In this document: positions 63,013-64,000 of the stretch, piece by piece
Position numbering within the stretch: position 1 is the stretch's first letter
Layout: each line of letters opens with the position of its first letter
Assembly: GCA_041736895.1 (NCBI GenBank)
Contig: JBGSSS010000062.1
Location: 1-64,000 of the forward strand
Reading direction: 5' to 3'
DNA length: 64,000 bases
Origin: JANRLT01 sp041736895
Lineage (GTDB): Bacteria; Planctomycetota; Planctomycetia; Pirellulales; JALHPA01
The notes under the pieces: model-generated
What the model was told of the DNA's origin: nothing
The model's database searches: none
The model's input: only the letters and a program-made list of their open reading frames with translations
Position numbers and translations under genes: made by a program

Positions 63013-64000
63013 ATGTCCTCACGCTCCTGGTTCGAACACCCGTTGGCACAAATCGTCATCGCACGCGTGCGCGAATTCACGCGTGAACCCGAGGCCGTTT
63101 TTTGGGTCTGCGGCTTTCCCATCATGATGGTGATTGCGCTGGGTCTGGCTTTTCGCAATCAACGCGTCGAAGAGATCCAAGTCGACCTCGTCGGTGAACC
63201 CCTGCTCGTCGAACAAACGGCGAAGATCCTCAAAGAAGACAAGCGGATGAACGTCACGCCGCACAAAGATGCGGCCGATGGCGAGCAACGGCTGCGCACG
63301 GCGAAGACGTCGCTGCTCGTCCGAGTTCTCGCTAGTGAGCAGACCGAACCCAAATTCACTTACCAATACGAACTTGACCCCACGCGCGCCGAGAGCGTGC
63401 TGGCGAAAAGCGCGGTCGATGATGTCTTGCAGCGCGGTGCTGGCCGCAAAGACTCCGTGACGATCAAAGAGGTCGAACGGGCTGAGCCGGGAGGACGCTA
63501 CATCGATTTTCTCGTGCCGGGCTTGCTCGGCATGAGTCTGATGGGGGGCGGGCTCTGGGGCATTGGGTTTGTCACGGTCGATATGCGGATTCGAAAACTT
63601 CTCAAGCGATTCCTCGGCACACCCATGAAGAAAAGCCAATTCCTCGGCGGATTGATGCTCGCGCGGCTGTTGTTTTTGCTGCCCGAGGTGCTGATCCTGC
63701 TCCTCTTTTCACACTTTGTCTTCGAGGTGCGAGTCGCTGGCTCCTATTTCGAGGTCTTGCTCTTGATCTTGCTCGGAGCTTTCAGCTTCTCCGGCATAGG
63801 ACTGTTGGTGGCAAGCCGCGCGAACACCATCGAGATGGTCACGGGATTGATGAACTTGGTGATGGTGCCGATGTGGATCTTCTCGGGGATCTTCTTTTCG
63901 CCCGAGCGTTATCCCGATTGGATGCAGCCATTCATTCAGGCGTTGCCGCTCACAGCGCAGAACAACTTGCTGCGCGCGGTGATGCAAGAGGGCGACTCGA
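63013..64000 (+). CDS. ABC-2 type permease, cut by the window end
   Basis: At least 329 codons are open to the window end; no stop is reached. It opens with one N-terminal helix (VFWVCGFPIMMVIALGLAF), then a large extracytoplasmic loop, then at least four helices (FLVPGLLGMSLMGGGLWGIG, ARLLFLLPEVLILLLF). This is the DrrB/ABC-2 layout. It pairs with the ATPase at 62001, probably to export a drug, lipid or polysaccharide. The 3' end is missing. Confidence 0.88.
   Translation, partial: MSSRSWFEHPLAQIVIARVREFTREPEAVFWVCGFPIMMVIALGLAFRNQRVEEIQVDLVGEPLLVEQTAKILKEDKRMNVTPHKDAADGEQRLRTAKTSLLVRVLASEQTEPKFTYQYELDPTRAESVLAKSAVDDVLQRGAGRKDSVTIKEVERAEPGGRYIDFLVPGLLGMSLMGGGLWGIGFVTVDMRIRKLLKRFLGTPMKKSQFLGGLMLARLLFLLPEVLILLLFSHFVFEVRVAGSYFEVLLLILLGAFSFSGIGLLVASRANTIEMVTGLMNLVMVPMWIFSGIFFSPERYPDWMQPFIQALPLTAQNNLLRAVMQEGDS

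Overview
The window is typical of a planctomycete, most likely of the Pirellulales. The minus-strand 16S rRNA 5' end at its left edge opens like a planctomycete 16S. It also carries large secreted proteins ending in a CxxCH heme domain (the Planctomycetes/Verrucomicrobia 'PVC' type), DUF1559 pseudopilin-like, DUF1570 and DUF3467 proteins, a secreted sulfatase, a ThuA protein, and ExbB/ExbD genes linked to a squalene-cyclase-like protein. All calls come from reading the sequence and from remembered family features. No database search was run.

Layout. 1-0.8 kb: 16S 5' end, its leader with a boxA-like element, and a strong sigma70-type promoter. 0.8-7.3 kb: a secreted propeller/HEAT/cytochrome protein, NAD(P)H-hydrate epimerase, a secreted unknown and a double GNAT protein. 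7.3-9.3 kb: dnaA with a clear promoter and a long leader. 9.4-14.5 kb (minus): DUF1570 peptidase-like protein, an Fe3+-type ABC permease, an SPFH protein and a proline-rich secreted protein. 14.9-16.6 kb (minus): rfbA-rfbC. 17-20.4 kb: a DUF3467 protein, an amidohydrolase, and two duplicated secreted proteins built from VRDHR repeats. 20.6-26.1 kb: a TPR protein, a small unknown and a six-EF-hand protein. 27.2 kb: flgM. 27.6-31.4 kb: a pseudopilin-like protein, a HEAT protein with an overlapping membrane-protein gene, and a small soluble unknown. 31.5-33.2 kb: a TatD-like hydrolase, tRNA-Val(CAC) and two tatA paralogues. 33.6-37.7 kb (minus): lipoprotein-exbB-exbD-cyclase-like operon. 38-39.9 kb: a BON-domain protein and a Tat-type thioredoxin lipoprotein. 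40.2-46.1 kb (plus): flhA-flhF-fleN-small membrane protein-fliA, the flagellar export, placement and sigma28 module to which flgM belongs functionally. 46.2-49.7 kb: membrane and lipoprotein genes. 49.7-59.5 kb: FG-GAP protein, lexA, PQQ-type propeller, sulfatase and ThuA plus a second PVC cytochrome protein. 59.6-64 kb: a small membrane protein, pepF, and an ABC-2 exporter cut by the window end.

The strongest candidate for something new is at 56206-56242. The ThuA gene ends on a dnaX-like slippery heptamer (A AAA AAG) directly followed by its stop codon. A 9-10 bp hairpin begins 8 nt downstream. The next ORF, a 1,099-residue propeller/HEAT/cytochrome c protein with no usable start codon and no signal peptide, lies exactly in the -1 frame. 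The natural reading is programmed -1 frameshifting (or slippage on the nine-A run) that makes a secreted ThuA-cytochrome fusion of about 1,403 residues. A one-base homopolymer error would look the same and must be excluded.

The intergenic DNA also holds at least eight kinds of long-arm inverted repeat at gene ends, some in several copies, and many conventional hairpin-T-run terminators.
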